64,000 nucleotides of DNA from Geosiphon pyriformis (Eukaryota; Glomeromycota; Glomeromycetes; Archaeosporales; Geosiphonaceae): positions 413,621 through 477,620 of the forward strand of contig JAAOMT010000741.1 in assembly GCA_016748015.1 (NCBI GenBank). Direction: 5' to 3'. The notes beneath the pieces were generated by a model. The model ran no database searches. It saw only the letters and a list, made by a program, of their open reading frames with translations, and was not told where the DNA came from. The position numbers were made by a program, and so were the translations under genes. Within the stretch, counting starts at the first letter, position 1. Each line of letters begins with the position of its first letter. This document shows positions 11,023-21,809 of this stretch, in pieces.

Positions 11023-11627
11023 TATTACTTATAAAAATAAAAATTATAATAGATAAAAAATAGCTAATAAGAAGAAAGCATAATAAAAAAAGGAATTCCA
11101 AAATTTTTTTTAAGAAATTACAGGATTCTAAAATTCCAAAATTCCAGAATTTCTCTTGAAGAATTACAAAATTTCAGAATTTCAGAATTTCAGAATTTTT
11201 TTCAAAAGAATTGAAAACTTTCAAGAAATCTTGTATAATATAAATTATGTATATATAGTAAAAGTATTAAAAGCAGAAAAAAGGATTGACAATACTAGTT
11301 AGAAATAAGTAATTATCTAATATCTTTATTTTAAAAAATAGTTTTTTATAACTTAAAGTGAAATTATACTTATATCAATAAAAACATCTATTATTATTCA
11401 ATTTTATATTTTTATTGCTTGATTAAAAAATCTTAATTAACTTTACACTATTAATAATTTATGTTAATAAAATTTAATACTTAACTATACTGAACCAATG
11501 GTTCTTAATCATGGTTATTAATAAAATACTAATTTTTTTTTTCTTTTGTTTCTTTGTTGTTTATTAATTGATTAAAGAATTAAGTGCTAAATAATTAACA
11601 TCAAAAATAGTTTGGTAAAAGACCCAT
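11023..11627 (+). repeat. 5' LTR of E3, left part
   Basis: The LTR starts TATTACT at 11023 (family start TGTTACT, one G-to-A change). It carries a decayed GAATTCC array (11090-11215), then 'tatatatag', and runs to 'gacccat' at 11627, where E2 is inserted. It continues at 21814 after the duplicated CCAT. Confidence 0.8.
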
Positions 11628-12495
11628 TATTACTCATAGAAATATAGGGAATATATATTAACATAGTTATTAACCAATCAAAAGTAGACGTAGTAAAATA
11701 TAGAATTCCAGGATTCCTCTCAGGAATTGCAGGATTTCAGGAATTACAGGATTCTCACAAGGAATTGCAGAATTCCAGAATTCCAGGATTTTTTTCAAAG
11801 GAATTGTAAGATTTCAGGAATCCCAAGATTCCTGTTGTGAAAAATTGAGGAATTGAGGAATCTCAATTATGTATATATAGCAGTAAGATTAAAAGCTAAA
11901 AAGACAGACCTCTCAGTTTAGATTTTATCTGGACAACTTTCCAAACCACAAATAAATAACTGTTTGTTATCTCAAACCTGCTGCCACTATCAACACTTCA
12001 TATTGATAGTAATTGATACTTAATCACACTAGAACAATAGCTTTTGATCATGGCTATTGATGGAATACTAACTTGCAAATCACCTTGGCTTATTTTTTTT
12101 CTTTCTTTATTTTTTTTTTTCTTTATTTCTTGCTTTGATTTTATTGTTGTTTACTAACTCTATTGAGGATTAACATGCAGGGTACTGACATCAGGATAAA
12201 TGTGACTGGTAAAAGACCCAGAAATAAGAGTAGAACACTTGATTGAAAATAGCTTACCAGGAGGAATACTGGCCATCAAGCTGAGAAAAAAATTAATGAA
12301 ACTGCAGTTTCGGGAAGCTATGGATAAAACTATTACCATTGAATCTCTGTCCATTATACAAAAAACTCAACCAAACTCTTTGAATACAAACCTTTCAGAC
12401 ACAAACCTTCAGATCACTATCAACTGCAACTAGATTTGAGCACCAAGTTATGGGTTTGTTATTTAATCCAACACTAGAAATAGTCACCTGTAACA
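11628..12495 (+). repeat. 5' LTR of E2
   Basis: 868 bp, from TATTACTCAT (family TGTTACTCAT) to TGTAACA. U3 has an array of GGAATTCC/GAATTGCAGGA units (11700-11870), followed by the TATA box 'tatatatag' (11872-11880). Its partner is the 3' LTR at 20944-21809. The two are clearly alike but differ at many C/T and G/A positions. Confidence 0.9.
11700..11870. repeat. GGAATTCC-type palindromic array in U3 of E2 5' LTR
   Basis: Repeated 'aggaattgcaggatt' and 'gaattccag' blocks, rich in the palindrome GGAATTCC, lie directly upstream of the TATA box. Equivalent arrays are at 21018-21180 (E2 3' LTR), 36355-36520 and 45655-45765 (E5), with decayed ones at 11090-11215, 26020-26100, 58280-58360 and 62885-62985. 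Confidence 0.8.
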
Positions 12496-12497
12496 TT

Positions 12498-12514
12498 TGA
12501 TGCTCCCTGTGAGG
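12498..12514 (+). promoter_or_regulatory. Primer-binding site of E2
   Basis: TGATGCTCCCTGTGAGG, two bases after the LTR end. It differs from the E1/E5 sequence at the third base (A for G), a G-to-A change that would weaken pairing with the tRNA CCA end. Confidence 0.75.
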
Positions 12515-12554
12515 TATAATCTTACAGAGAACCAACACCAACACAAATCTAAAA

Positions 12555-14337
12555 GTGACAGAATCAGAAAACATAGAAGCAAACCATTTAGGATTTGTGA
12601 AATTTTTATTTCAACACTACTGTCAACATTTGGGATTAAATCACAACCACATATTAGTGAAATCAGCTTTCAATTTCTATGTCAATGAAAGAATTGCCCA
12701 TCTGTTAGAAACACCAGTAAATATTGAATTGGCAAGAGAAGCCTTTTATAGTGAATTAATTCAAAATACCAATCTGCCAACAAATCACAATTTTGCCTCC
12801 ATCATTACAGAAATCAACAAAAAAATTGAACACCATATACAGCAAAGATATCTCATTACTTATGCAAGCAAAGGCAAAGAAAAACTGCAAACACCAGTAG
12901 TAACATCCAAAAGAATACAACCACCTACTTGAAAGAAAACAAGAGTTGAGTCCCCAACTAATCTATCATATCACTATACACTCAGAAGTGCCATTAATAT
13001 TACATCTACCAGCATGGCCACATCAAACATGACATTAGCATTTGGATAATTCCCATTCCAAAGTAAACAAAGGAAAGCAGAGTTATTAGGACCATATGGC
13101 GCATATTTTGAAGGATTTAATTCGCGATCATCAATGCTATCAGGACTCTGATTGCCACTGCCTCTCTCAGATTTCGGAATTTTTGATTTGTGAAAAGTAA
13201 TGGAATCAGAAAAAGAGGAAGAAAAAGAAGCTGAAGATCAAGAATTCACTTACCAGAACCCAATTACTAAAAACCCAGAATTTAAAACCCTGAATCTTCA
13301 AATCCAGCAAAATCTAAACCCAAAAAATCTGGAAATCAAAACTCCGAATATTCAGACACTGCCAATTCAGGATAATTAAAATCCCGATTTAATAAATCAA
13401 CAAAACTTACCTCTAGTAATCGTCATCGATTAACCACCAATTAATCCAATAGCTAAATCCCTACAATTACCACTTCAACTACCACCCCAACAAACTGTGC
13501 AACAACAATCACTTCAACTACCACCACAACAACCCAACTTAGATCCAATGGCCTACACACCAATCGCAAAACTTGACAATTTTACCAGCGAAGAGGACAA
13601 CACCCAAATATGGCTTAATGACATTGAAAAAGCCATAGTGGCCAATGAATAGAACAATAGTAGAGTCCTTCAAGCAATCCTCTATTTTTTCAAAGATACT
13701 GCCAACTTGTGGTATCAGAGCCTAGTCACTAAATCACAAATCTTCAATGAGTTCAAAACAGAATTTTTAAGATACTTTAGTAATAACAATAGTATTAATC
13801 GCTTGACCAACACATTCACCACCATTAAACAAGGGAACACAGAAGCAGTCACTACTTACTTGAGATGCTTCCATAGAAATCTGCACCAAATTCAGGCAAT
13901 TCAAGTTGATTACTTTACAACACCACAGATCTTGAACCAGTTCATTAGAGGATTGCACAGTCTTTCAGCAAGTACATCCAATGCATCCAGTTGACCTCCC
14001 AACTGCCATCACCCATGCCAGAGATTTTGAAGCAGCCGAGCTAGAAGCCAATTATGCCCAAGCTGTAAATTTAGTGATGAACAGATCATCTAACTTAGAT
14101 TCCAAACTAAAACAATTCAGTGATACAATCAATCAAAAACTAGAGGGATACTTAGCTGACAATCGTGCAATCTATCAACCATCACAATGATGCAATAATT
14201 CAGGAAACATGAATCATTTCCAAAATCAGCCACATCCATCAACATCATCATCATCATCATTACCCAATCAGCCATGACAGCCAGAAATGCGTGTTTGCCA
14301 CAACTGTGGTAAACAAGATCACATTAGAGCCAACTGT
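12555..14337 (+). pseudogene. Gag with CCHC zinc knuckle, E2
   Basis: Structural protein that would package the RNA. The start at 12555 (MTESENIEANHLG) aligns with E1 at 7522. The N-terminal domain runs to 12932, ended by TGA where related copies read Trp. The capsid-like part includes 'WLNDIEKAI' near 13610 and 13707-13994 ('WYQSLVTKSQIFNEFKTEF', a Ty3 Gag hallmark). A frame change occurs near 13970. The knuckle CHNCGKQDHIRANC at 14296-14337 is a perfect CX2CX4HX4C. A run of TCA (Ser) codons precedes the knuckle (14234-14260). Confidence 0.88.
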
Positions 14338-14457
14338 TGATTTTATAGCAACAATCCATGATCAAGAAATTAATATTAAAACCCCAATTGCAGATTTTAG
14401 ACTCAGAATCACTACTCAAATCAAGACCAATATCAAACCACTTACTTGCCAATGATG

Positions 14458-14565
14458 CAGCAACCAATCTATCAACCGCCAATATATCAACCTCCAATTT
14501 ATCAACCACAGCCACCAGTAATTTATCAGCCACAGCCCCAAATAATTTATCAGCCCCAACAACCA
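14458..14565 (+). repeat. Tyr/Pro repeat with tandem PPIY motifs, E2
   Basis: In the Gag-protease frame the sequence reads repeated I-Y-Q-P units (QPIYQPPIYQPP, then IYQPQ...). It contains two PPIY motifs of the PPxY class, which in retroviral Gags bind WW-domain ubiquitin ligases. The same place in E1 has PPVY and in E5 PSIY (Pro to Ser by C-to-T). A late-domain role in a fungal retrotransposon is inference; a simple spacer is the alternative. Confidence 0.6.
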
Positions 14566-14844
14566 ATTTAAACACCACTTCAAAACTCTACTCAAATAAC
14601 ATTAGGAAACCCAAGACCTAGAATCACTCAAAACTGGAGATCAGTGATGGTTGTTTATCAACTAATTCCCAGCTCCTCTCACCAATCATCAGGCTTTTGA
14701 CAGTAGAATCTGGGTACTGGTTCCACCCAAAACCCAAATTTCCAGAACTATTTAAGTCTCCTGGTTACCCCAGAAGATGCTACTACCAACAACTCGAAAT
14801 TCAACTCACTTCAAACAACACTCACCAACAATATTCCACCAGTA

Positions 14845-15260
14845 ATGGTCACCGAAAACGAATCTCTCACAGCCATCTTTTCTTTCAAATTGGAGGAAAC
14901 CATCAATCCATCTTTGTTTAGTGGAGCAGCACTCAAAGAGAAACCCATCACCACAATATACTCTAATGTGAAAGTTGATGGTCACTCCATTAAACTGATC
15001 CTAGATAGTGGATCAGCTGGCAGCATTATTACAAAACAACTCATGAATTAATTAGGTCACCGAGTTGATTGCACTGCCAGTGCCAGAATTATTACAGCTG
15101 ATGGAGCGACCAAAACACCCATTGGAGAGATTGATGATTTCTCTATAGAAGTCAATGACATCATAGTACCAATCAAAGTACTTGTCATAGAAGCCACTTA
15201 ATACCAAGCACTTGTTAAGAACAACTGGCTGTCCAAAACCAATGCAACCCTAGATTGAAA
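14845..15260 (+). pseudogene. Aspartic protease, E2
   Basis: Retropepsin-like protease in the same frame as the knuckle. The active-site motif DSGSAGS is intact (Asp codon at 15004), in the context 'IKLILDSGSAGSIIT'. The frame is broken by TAA shortly after (near 15049). The rest continues as 'RIITADGATK...IGEID' and 'VLVIEAT*YQALVKNNWLSKTNATLD', the family's C-terminal block. This is the best-preserved protease active site in the window. Confidence 0.85.
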
Positions 15261-15546
15261 CACCCAAAAGCTCCAGCTTAGCCAGAATAGTCAACACACA
15301 TGAGTACCAGCCACGTGTGGCCACTTCAAGCCTATTCACACACCATCAACACCACTTATCAAATTTGAAGAAGAAAAAACAAAACCCATCTGGAAAGCAT
15401 ACCAAGTCTCATGGGCCGACATTGACCACAATGAACTGCTGCCAATACTCACCTAAGACAACAACGACAATGGAAAGAAGAAACAAAGAGAAGAACCTAC
15501 CTGAGAAGCCATCATCAACACTTGGACTGACAACAACCAAAGTGAG

Positions 15547-15945
15547 ATGTCACCAATTCTAGATTGGAAAAAAAAGAGCAAGGAAAAAGAGAAAAAAAAG
15601 GAAGAAAACATACCTGAAGAAACCACCACTGCAAGAGAAATAACTAGTGGCTGGAAAAGGAAATACTTACATGAACCAATAAAAGAGCCGTCATATATAT
15701 CTCTCAAATACAAGAACTGTAGAAAGAAATTGTTCTCAATAGGAGCTTGGGTAGTGAAGACTACTAGATGTGAACCCATTACTATTGCAAGCTCTGCCAT
15801 AGGGAACAATATGGCTACCCAAAAAGACAAAGCAAGTGGGACAACAAACTATGTCTCACTTGTGGCAAACAATTACTCGACAAAGGAATGTGGAATAACA
15901 TTCCTAGTCGAGAAGGAACGTGCGACACTTCGTGCCAATACATGA
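15547..15945 (+). pseudogene. Lys/Glu-rich linker and first cysteine cluster, E2
   Basis: A very charged Lys/Glu run (about 15560-15620) leads to the first cysteine cluster. In the frame supported by E1 and E5 it reads C near 15718 (pair partly lost), YYCKLCH, CLTCGKQLLDKGMW and CDTSC, ending about 15935. Spacing and flanking residues match E1 (4415-4182) and E5 (41826-41570), so the cluster is under common descent and is not chance. A zinc-binding fold is likely, but the family is unknown. Confidence 0.6.
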
Positions 15946-16052
15946 TCCTCATCAGCGACTGGGTGAGTCGTGGTACGCCCATCACAACAGTATGACACCA
16001 AGCTATATCCCACTTAGATGGCTATCCACATGACGAAAACAAGATCTGGCAA

Positions 16053-16336
16053 ATGGCCAATGCCAAAGTAGAAGGCATTTCACCCAGTAAAATTCTGGAG
16101 ATCAAGAATAATCTTCCAGAACCAACAGACATTGTTTTGGTTCTCAACCCAGATGCCTTTATTAACTTAAAAAACAGCCCAGAAGAATTCCATGAACATT
16201 ATCAGAATCTAGCACTCATGAAAAAAGAGCAAGAGCAATGATTGGAAGAAATCAACACTTGATTATGTGACCACTGTTTGATTCCATGTGACTTCCAATT
16301 CTGTGATGATTGTGATCTCATCTACAATCCACTATC
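16053..16336 (+). pseudogene. Second cysteine cluster region, E2
   Basis: A short region 'EEFHEHYQNLALMKKEQEQ' (charged, probably helical) is followed by CDHC and CDDC (16266-16313), with all four cysteines kept and a fifth Cys between them. The arrangement CX2C-x8-CX2C resembles a small zinc ribbon. It lies directly before the acidic Ser/Asp/Asn spacer (16380-16470) and the dUTPase. Confidence 0.6.
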
Positions 16337-16589
16337 ACACATAATCTACATAATCTCCGAAGAAGAAGAACCAATCAACAGTTGTGCATCAGAATCAGAA
16401 TCGAGTTCCAACTCCGATTCAAACTCTAACAATAACGATAACAAAAATAATGGTTCCAGTTCTATTTAAAATGACTATAACAATAACAATAATTCCAACT
16501 CTGATTCAAACTATGAACAATATATTGCACTCTCTGATCTCACCAAAAAGCAAGAACTGAAATGGTTCAGTGATAATGATGAAGGCATT

Positions 16590-17081
16590 ATGCCAGAATG
16601 TATGCATGATATTAATACAGGATTTGATCTAAGATATCCAAAAAAGAATGCCATCAAATTGGAACCCTATTTGCACACTTGCATTGATCTGAAAATAGCA
16701 CTGGAAATTCCAGCAACAACAATGGTTCAATTAGCATCTAGGAATAGTTTAGCGAAAAAGGGAATAAACATCAGAGGAGGAATAATTAATGCAGGATATA
16801 TAGGAAATATCATTGCTATGCTACAAAATGACTCAAAAAAAACCTATGTTATAGAGCCAAATGAAAGAATAGCACAGGCAATATTCCTGCCTCTAGTGAA
16901 AATAGCTCAGTTAGTTTCAGTGGGAAATAAGAAAAAATTAGGAATAACAGCAAGAGAGATACAGGAATTTGGATTAACAGGTAGAATAGATGTACCAGTC
17001 AATATGGTGGAGGAAGAAATTATTGGCCAAGGAGAAATTATCTCAACCAGTCAAACAATTTCCATTCCATCATATAGCTGA
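16590..17081 (+). pseudogene. dUTPase domain inside Pol, E2
   Basis: 163 open codons with dUTPase motifs in order: 'NTGFDLRYP', 'RNSLAKKGINI' (first Ser of RSS lost), 'GGIINAGYIGNI', 'ERIAQAIFLPL' and 'EFGLTGRI'. The catalytic Asp of motif 3 is Asn (codon at 16788), a G-to-A change, so this copy would be inactive. E1 and E5 keep Asp. The frame continues into the linker and RT, so the domain is a module of Pol, not a separate gene. Confidence 0.9.
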
Positions 17082-17084
17082 TAC

Positions 17085-17444
17085 ATGTTAGCAATAGAAA
17101 GGAGAGAGAAGGAGCAAGAACAGATTTTTGAAGCAGAAGCAACTCTTTGTAAATCAGAAGAAATTGGACTTATCAATCTACACATATCAGCCAAGAGCCA
17201 TAACCATATCAAAATTTCTATCTACAACAACACCAGAAATATTGTAGAGATACTGGAAGGAACCACTCTTGGATATTTAACCATGGAAATTGAAAATCAA
17301 GCACCAAGCAGCATTCCAGATTTTCCACAGCTTTGTAAATATGTGAACATTACATCACAAACCATCTATGGACAAAATAAATGTTATCTGTTACAGCCAG
17401 AACAATTGGAACAGATGAACATGGGAAATCTAGACCCACTTTAA
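17085..17444 (+). pseudogene. Beta-rich linker between dUTPase and RT, E2
   Basis: 119 open codons in frame with the dUTPase (TGA between them, at 17082). It contains 'IKISIYNNTRNIVEILEGTTLGYL', the beta-hairpin-like segment commonly seen between protease and RT in Ty3 elements, then the conserved 'QPEQLEQMNMGNLDPL'. Its position implies that the cysteine clusters and dUTPase were inserted between protease and this older linker. Confidence 0.6.
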
Positions 17445-17449
17445 CAGAT

Positions 17450-18400
17450 ACAACTAAAGATGTTACTCAATAATTTCAATGACATCTTTACCAGTAAAAA
17501 CAAATTTGGCAGAACTGATATTATCCAGCATTAGATCAAGACTGAAGATGCAATGCCAATTAAACAGCAAGCATATAAAGTACCACCAGCCAGCCATGAA
17601 ATCATCCATCAAGAGATCAACCAAATGCTTGACAATAGGTTAATTTAGCCATCAATAAGCCCATAGTCATTACCAGTAGTATTCATCTGTAAAAAAAATG
17701 GAAAAATCCAATTTTGTGTAGACTACAGAAAACTCAATAGTGTAACTCATAAAGACAGCTATCCAACTTCACGGATACAAAAATTATTTGACGCTTTTGG
17801 TGGAAACAAATGGTTCTCAACATTAGACTTGAATAGTGAGTACTGGCAAGTAGCCATAGATCCAGCTGACAAAGAAAAAACAACAAGAGAGAGAAACTTT
17901 GAGTTTGAAGTTATGCCATTCGGCTTAACCAATGCTCTAGCTACATTCCAATGGCTAATAGAAATTGTGTATACTGGCTTATTATGGAAATCAGTAGTTG
18001 TATACTTGGATAACACCAATGTGTTCTTAAAAACATTCAATGATTATTTACATCATCTCCAACAAGTGTTTGAAAGACTACAACAAGCAGGATTAAAATT
18101 GAATGCAACAAAGTGTTTTTTTGGCAAAACAGAACTAAAATTCTTAGAACACATAGTTAGTAAAAACAGCATAAAAACAGATCCAAAGAAAATAGAGATA
18201 GTAAAGAACTTTCCAATACCAACCAACATAATCAAGCTAAAATCATTCTTGGAATTCATGAGCTATTATAGACACTTCATAAAGAACTTTTCAAAGATAA
18301 CACAACTACTTAATGATTTTCAAACCAAAAATGCAAAATATAAATGGACTGAAACCCAGTAAGAAGCATTTGATATCTTAAGAAGAAAGCTTATTTAAGC
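17450..18400 (+). pseudogene. Reverse transcriptase, E2
   Basis: Ty3 RT with 'IKQQAYKVPPASHEIIHQEI', 'CKKNGKIQFCVDYRKLN', 'FSTLDLNSEYWQVAI', 'VMPFGLTNALATFQ' and the active site YLDNT (second Asp to Asn). Stops replace Gln, Trp or similar codons (e.g. 17534, 17645, 17658, 18361). It is in frame with dUTPase and RNase H, apart from a small deletion before 17880. Confidence 0.9.
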
Positions 18401-18407
18401 TCCAGTA

Positions 18408-18720
18408 TTGATCTATTCAGATCATAGTAAACTATTTATTATCACCACTGATGCATCAGGTCAAGCATTGGGAGCAGTACTATCTCAGAGAGAATTGGAT
18501 AGAAGAAAACATCCAGTTGCATATGCCAGCCAAGTTTTGACTCCAGCCAAAAAGAACTATGGAACACCAGAATTAGAACATCTAGCAATCTATTGGGCAG
18601 TTATAAAATGGAAAAAATACTTGAGCCAAAAGTTTGAAGTGTACACAGATCACAAAGAATTAACATCACTCCAAAAACAAGAATTTGGAAACAGAAGACA
18701 GTCAAGATAGAAAATGGTTC
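18408..18720 (+). pseudogene. RNase H domain, E2
   Basis: 100 open codons: 'LFIITTDASGQALGAVLSQ', 'HPVAYASQVLTPAKKNYGTPELEHLAIYWAVIKWKKYL' (only short parts needed) and 'FEVYTDHKEL', the three usual Ty3 RNase H blocks with catalytic acidic residues kept. It ends with a frame change near 18670. Confidence 0.9.
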
Positions 18721-19069
18721 TTTCGACATATACTTATACCATACATTATAAAAGGGGAAAAGACAATGGAAATGCTGATGATTTGTCGCGAATAAGACAA
18801 ATCTAAGAACATTTCAACCCAAAAATATAACAAAACCAAAACAATACTCACAAAAATATAACAAAAGATAAACACACAAAAATATAAACAATTTTAACAT
18901 TATATAGATACTCAACAGTTCAAGGAGAAATTATCTCAACCAGAACAAAAGAAAATCAAACAACAATCCAAATATTTTATTACTCACCAAAATATACTTT
19001 ATCAGAAAAATAGAAAAGATTCAGATTAACCAGCCAGAGTAATTACAGAACCAAAAAAGAAGACAATAC

Positions 19070-20105
19070 TGTTTAACATACATTCAGATCTAACTGCAGG
19101 ATATTTTCATAAAGAAGCAACCATAGAAAGAACCAGAAAGAGATACTATTGGCCATCAATATATTTAGACATTATCTAATATGTGCAAAATTATGATGCT
19201 TGTTAAAAAAGAGAAGGAACAAGACCCAGTGAACCATTGAGACCAATCAAAGTGGAACAATCATTTGACTGTATTGGAATCGATTTAGTCAGACCATTGA
19301 CAATTATCAGCAGAGGCAACAAATATATTGCAGTAGTCATGGACTATCTTACTAAATGGCCAGAAGCCAAAGCAATTCAAAGAGCAGATGCAGAATCTGT
19401 TGTCGAATTCATCTATCAAGATCTGATTTGTTGACATAGATGTCTAAAAGAACTATTATCAGACCAAGGAACCTATTTTGTAAATAGAACATTAGCAGAA
19501 CTAAGCTGAAGATTCAGAATTAAGAAACTACTATCATCACCATACCATCTACAAACCAATGGATTAGTTGAAAGATTTAATAGAATATTGTGTGAAGCAA
19601 TAGTGAAACTCAGCCAAGAAAACCAAGACGAATGAGATTTGTTCATACCATCAGTATTATTTGCTTATCAGACAATAAAGCAAGACACCACACAAACAAC
19701 ACCATTTGAATTGATATACAATAGAACAGCAATATTACCAGTTAAGATAGAGGTTAACATATATCCAACTGAACCAATAATAAAAATTTCCAAGAAACAT
19801 TGTTAAAAAAAACATATGACTTAATAAAAACATTAGAAAACAAACGAAAAAGAACAGCTGATAATATACAAAAGTCACAAGAGAAACAGAAAGAAAGACA
19901 TGATAATCAACTACCAGACAAACCAATTGAATTCAAGATTGGAAACAAAGTACTCTTACATTATACCAAAGTGGAAAAACAATGGAGTGGAAAATTCGAC
20001 CCCAAATGGGATGGACCATTTCACATAAAAGAAATTCTAGGGAATAGAGCTTACAAATTAAGACTGAATAACAAAATCTTAACCAAAGCAGTACATGAAA
20101 ATTAA
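19070..20105 (+). pseudogene. Integrase with HHCC, DDE and GPY/F module, E2
   Basis: Integrase reading 'HSDLTAGYFHKEATIERT' (His pair), a damaged CX2C, then the core: 'FDCIGIDLVRPLT' and 'AVVMDYLTKWPEAKAIQ' (first Asp), 'LLSDQGT' (second Asp), 'QTNGLVERFNR' (Glu), from 19237 to about 19600. The C-terminal module 19800-20105 has 'KWDGPFHIKEILGNRAYKL', the GPY/F motif of Ty3 integrases. No chromodomain is seen after it. Frame changes separate the parts. Confidence 0.88.
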
Positions 20106-20928
20106 CTGAAACCATACCACAACATCACACCACCATCCACCAGTAATATTTCATAATTAGGAGTACAGAAGATACTAGTCCAACCAGAGAAGATTCCACA
20201 AAATCTGAAACCAATCATCATCATTGACAACAACATGTTAAATTAATCCATCAAAAGAATATATAAAGACATGATAGACATGACAAGAAATATCAGAAAA
20301 ATGGAAATTACAGACAATCTCCACTCCCTAGCACAACAACTCTTTTAATTGATTCAACACCAAGAGATGGAAATTACAATTAATCAACAAACCATTTAAT
20401 ATCAAGACACTAGAAAGACATTACCATATAGAACACAGAAGAAAACAGAAAATACCATTGACAAAATTATTGCGAAAGTAAAATTAGCAATAAAAGAGTT
20501 GACAAAAGAGTCACTATACCAAGAGTTGACTAAAGAAACTTGGAATTGGTGGATACAACAATTTCCAAGAAACTATTGTTATTTTTACTTGGGACAATAT
20601 GTGAATATCTAGAATCTATATACAGATAAAACAAAGTGATTATTTGACACAAAAATACTACAACAATTAGAACATTTTTTGGGAAAGAACAACTTATCCA
20701 CACAGGCCCGAGCCATATACCAAATATACACAGCATTTCAGGATCAACCAGAAATCTTACTTAACAAAGCAATGGATATGGTTATCAGTAATTAATTAAG
20801 AAAGATCACCAACACTCAATTTAAAGAATTACAGACTCAAATAACACAAGTAATTCTCAAAAATGAAATTCAGAAAATACTTTAAGAAGGGGAATTAACA
20901 GAGTTAGATTTCGATAGAGCTCAATATT
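20106..20928 (+). pseudogene. C-terminal extension of Pol, unknown family, E2
   Basis: After the GPY/F module the coding strand continues for about 270 codons up to the polypurine tract, with decayed stops. Landmarks are 'PENLKPIIIIDNNM'-like, 'ETWNWWIQQFPRNYCYFYLG', 'NLYTDKTK' and 'GELTELDFDRAQY' just before the tract. E5 (36600-37400) and E4 (58440-59300) have the same segments, so it is an inherited part of the element. I recognise no chromodomain, envelope or other family. Confidence 0.55.
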
Positions 20929-20943
20929 AAAAGGAGGGAATAA
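20929..20943 (+). promoter_or_regulatory. Polypurine tract of E2
   Basis: AAAAGGAGGGAATAA directly before the 3' LTR start at 20944. It would prime plus-strand cDNA. Confidence 0.75.
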
Positions 20944-21809
20944 TGTTACTCATAGAAATATAGGAAATATATATTAGCATAGTTATTAACCAATCAGAAG
21001 TAGACATAGTAAAATGTGGAATTCCAGAATTCCTCTCAGGAATTGCAGGATTTCAGGAATTACAGGATTCTTACAAGAAATTGCAGGATTCCAGAATTCC
21101 AGAATTCCTCTTAAAAGAATTGCAAGATTCCAGGAATTCCAGGATTCCTGTTGTGAAGAATTGAGGAATTGAGGAATCTCAATTATGTATATATAGTAGT
21201 AGGATTAGAAGCTAAAAAAACAGATCTTTCAGTTTAGATTTCATCTGGACAACTTTCCAAACCACAAATAAATAACTGTTTGTTATCTCAAACTCGCTGT
21301 CACTATCAACACTTCATATTGATAGTAATTGATACTTAACCACACTAGAACAATAGCTCTTGATCATGGCTATTAATGAAATATTAATTTGCAAATTGCC
21401 TTGGCTTATTTCTTTTCTTTCTTTATTTTCTTTTCTTTATTTCTTGTTTTGATTTTATTGTTGTTTACTAACTCTATTAAGGATTAACGCATGGGATACT
21501 GACGTTAGGATAAATGTGACTGGTAAAAGACCCAGAAATAAGAGTAGAACACTCGATTAAAGATAGCTTATCAGGAGAAATACTGGCCATCAAGCTGAGA
21601 AAGAAATTGACAAAACTGCAGTTTCGAGAAGCTACGGATAAAACTATTACCATTGAATCTCTGTCCATTATACAAAGAACTCAACCAAACTCTTCGGATA
21701 CAAACCTTTCAGACACAAACTTTCAAATCACTATCAACTACAACTAGATTTGAGCACCAAGTTATGAGTTTGTTATTTAATCTAACACCAGAAATAGTCA
21801 CCTGTAACA
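20944..21809 (+). repeat. 3' LTR of E2
   Basis: 866 bp, TGTTACTCAT...TGTAACA, with the GGAATTCC array at 21018-21180 and TATA box at 21188-21195. Both ends are intact here, which fixes the ends of the decayed copies. Confidence 0.92.

Larger units (their letters stand above)
11628..21809 (+). mobile_element. Complete Ty3/gypsy element E2 with dUTPase (10.2 kb)
   Basis: Full-length element, 10,182 bp, with two LTRs, a primer-binding site, Gag-Pol, a polypurine tract and a 4-bp duplication CCAT (11624-11627 and 21810-21813). Removing the element and one CCAT restores a normal family-1 LTR sequence ('agacccataaaataagag'), so the site is proven: the 5' LTR of E3. The coding order is Gag, PPxY repeat, protease, cysteine clusters, dUTPase, linker, RT, RNase H, integrase, GPY/F, C-terminal extension. 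Long stretches keep one frame: 12555-13960; then 13981 to about 15900 (knuckle, protease, first cluster); then 16053-18710 (dUTPase to RNase H). This suggests one ancestral Gag-Pol frame. Stops are mostly Trp or Gln codons changed by a transition. Confidence 0.93.
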
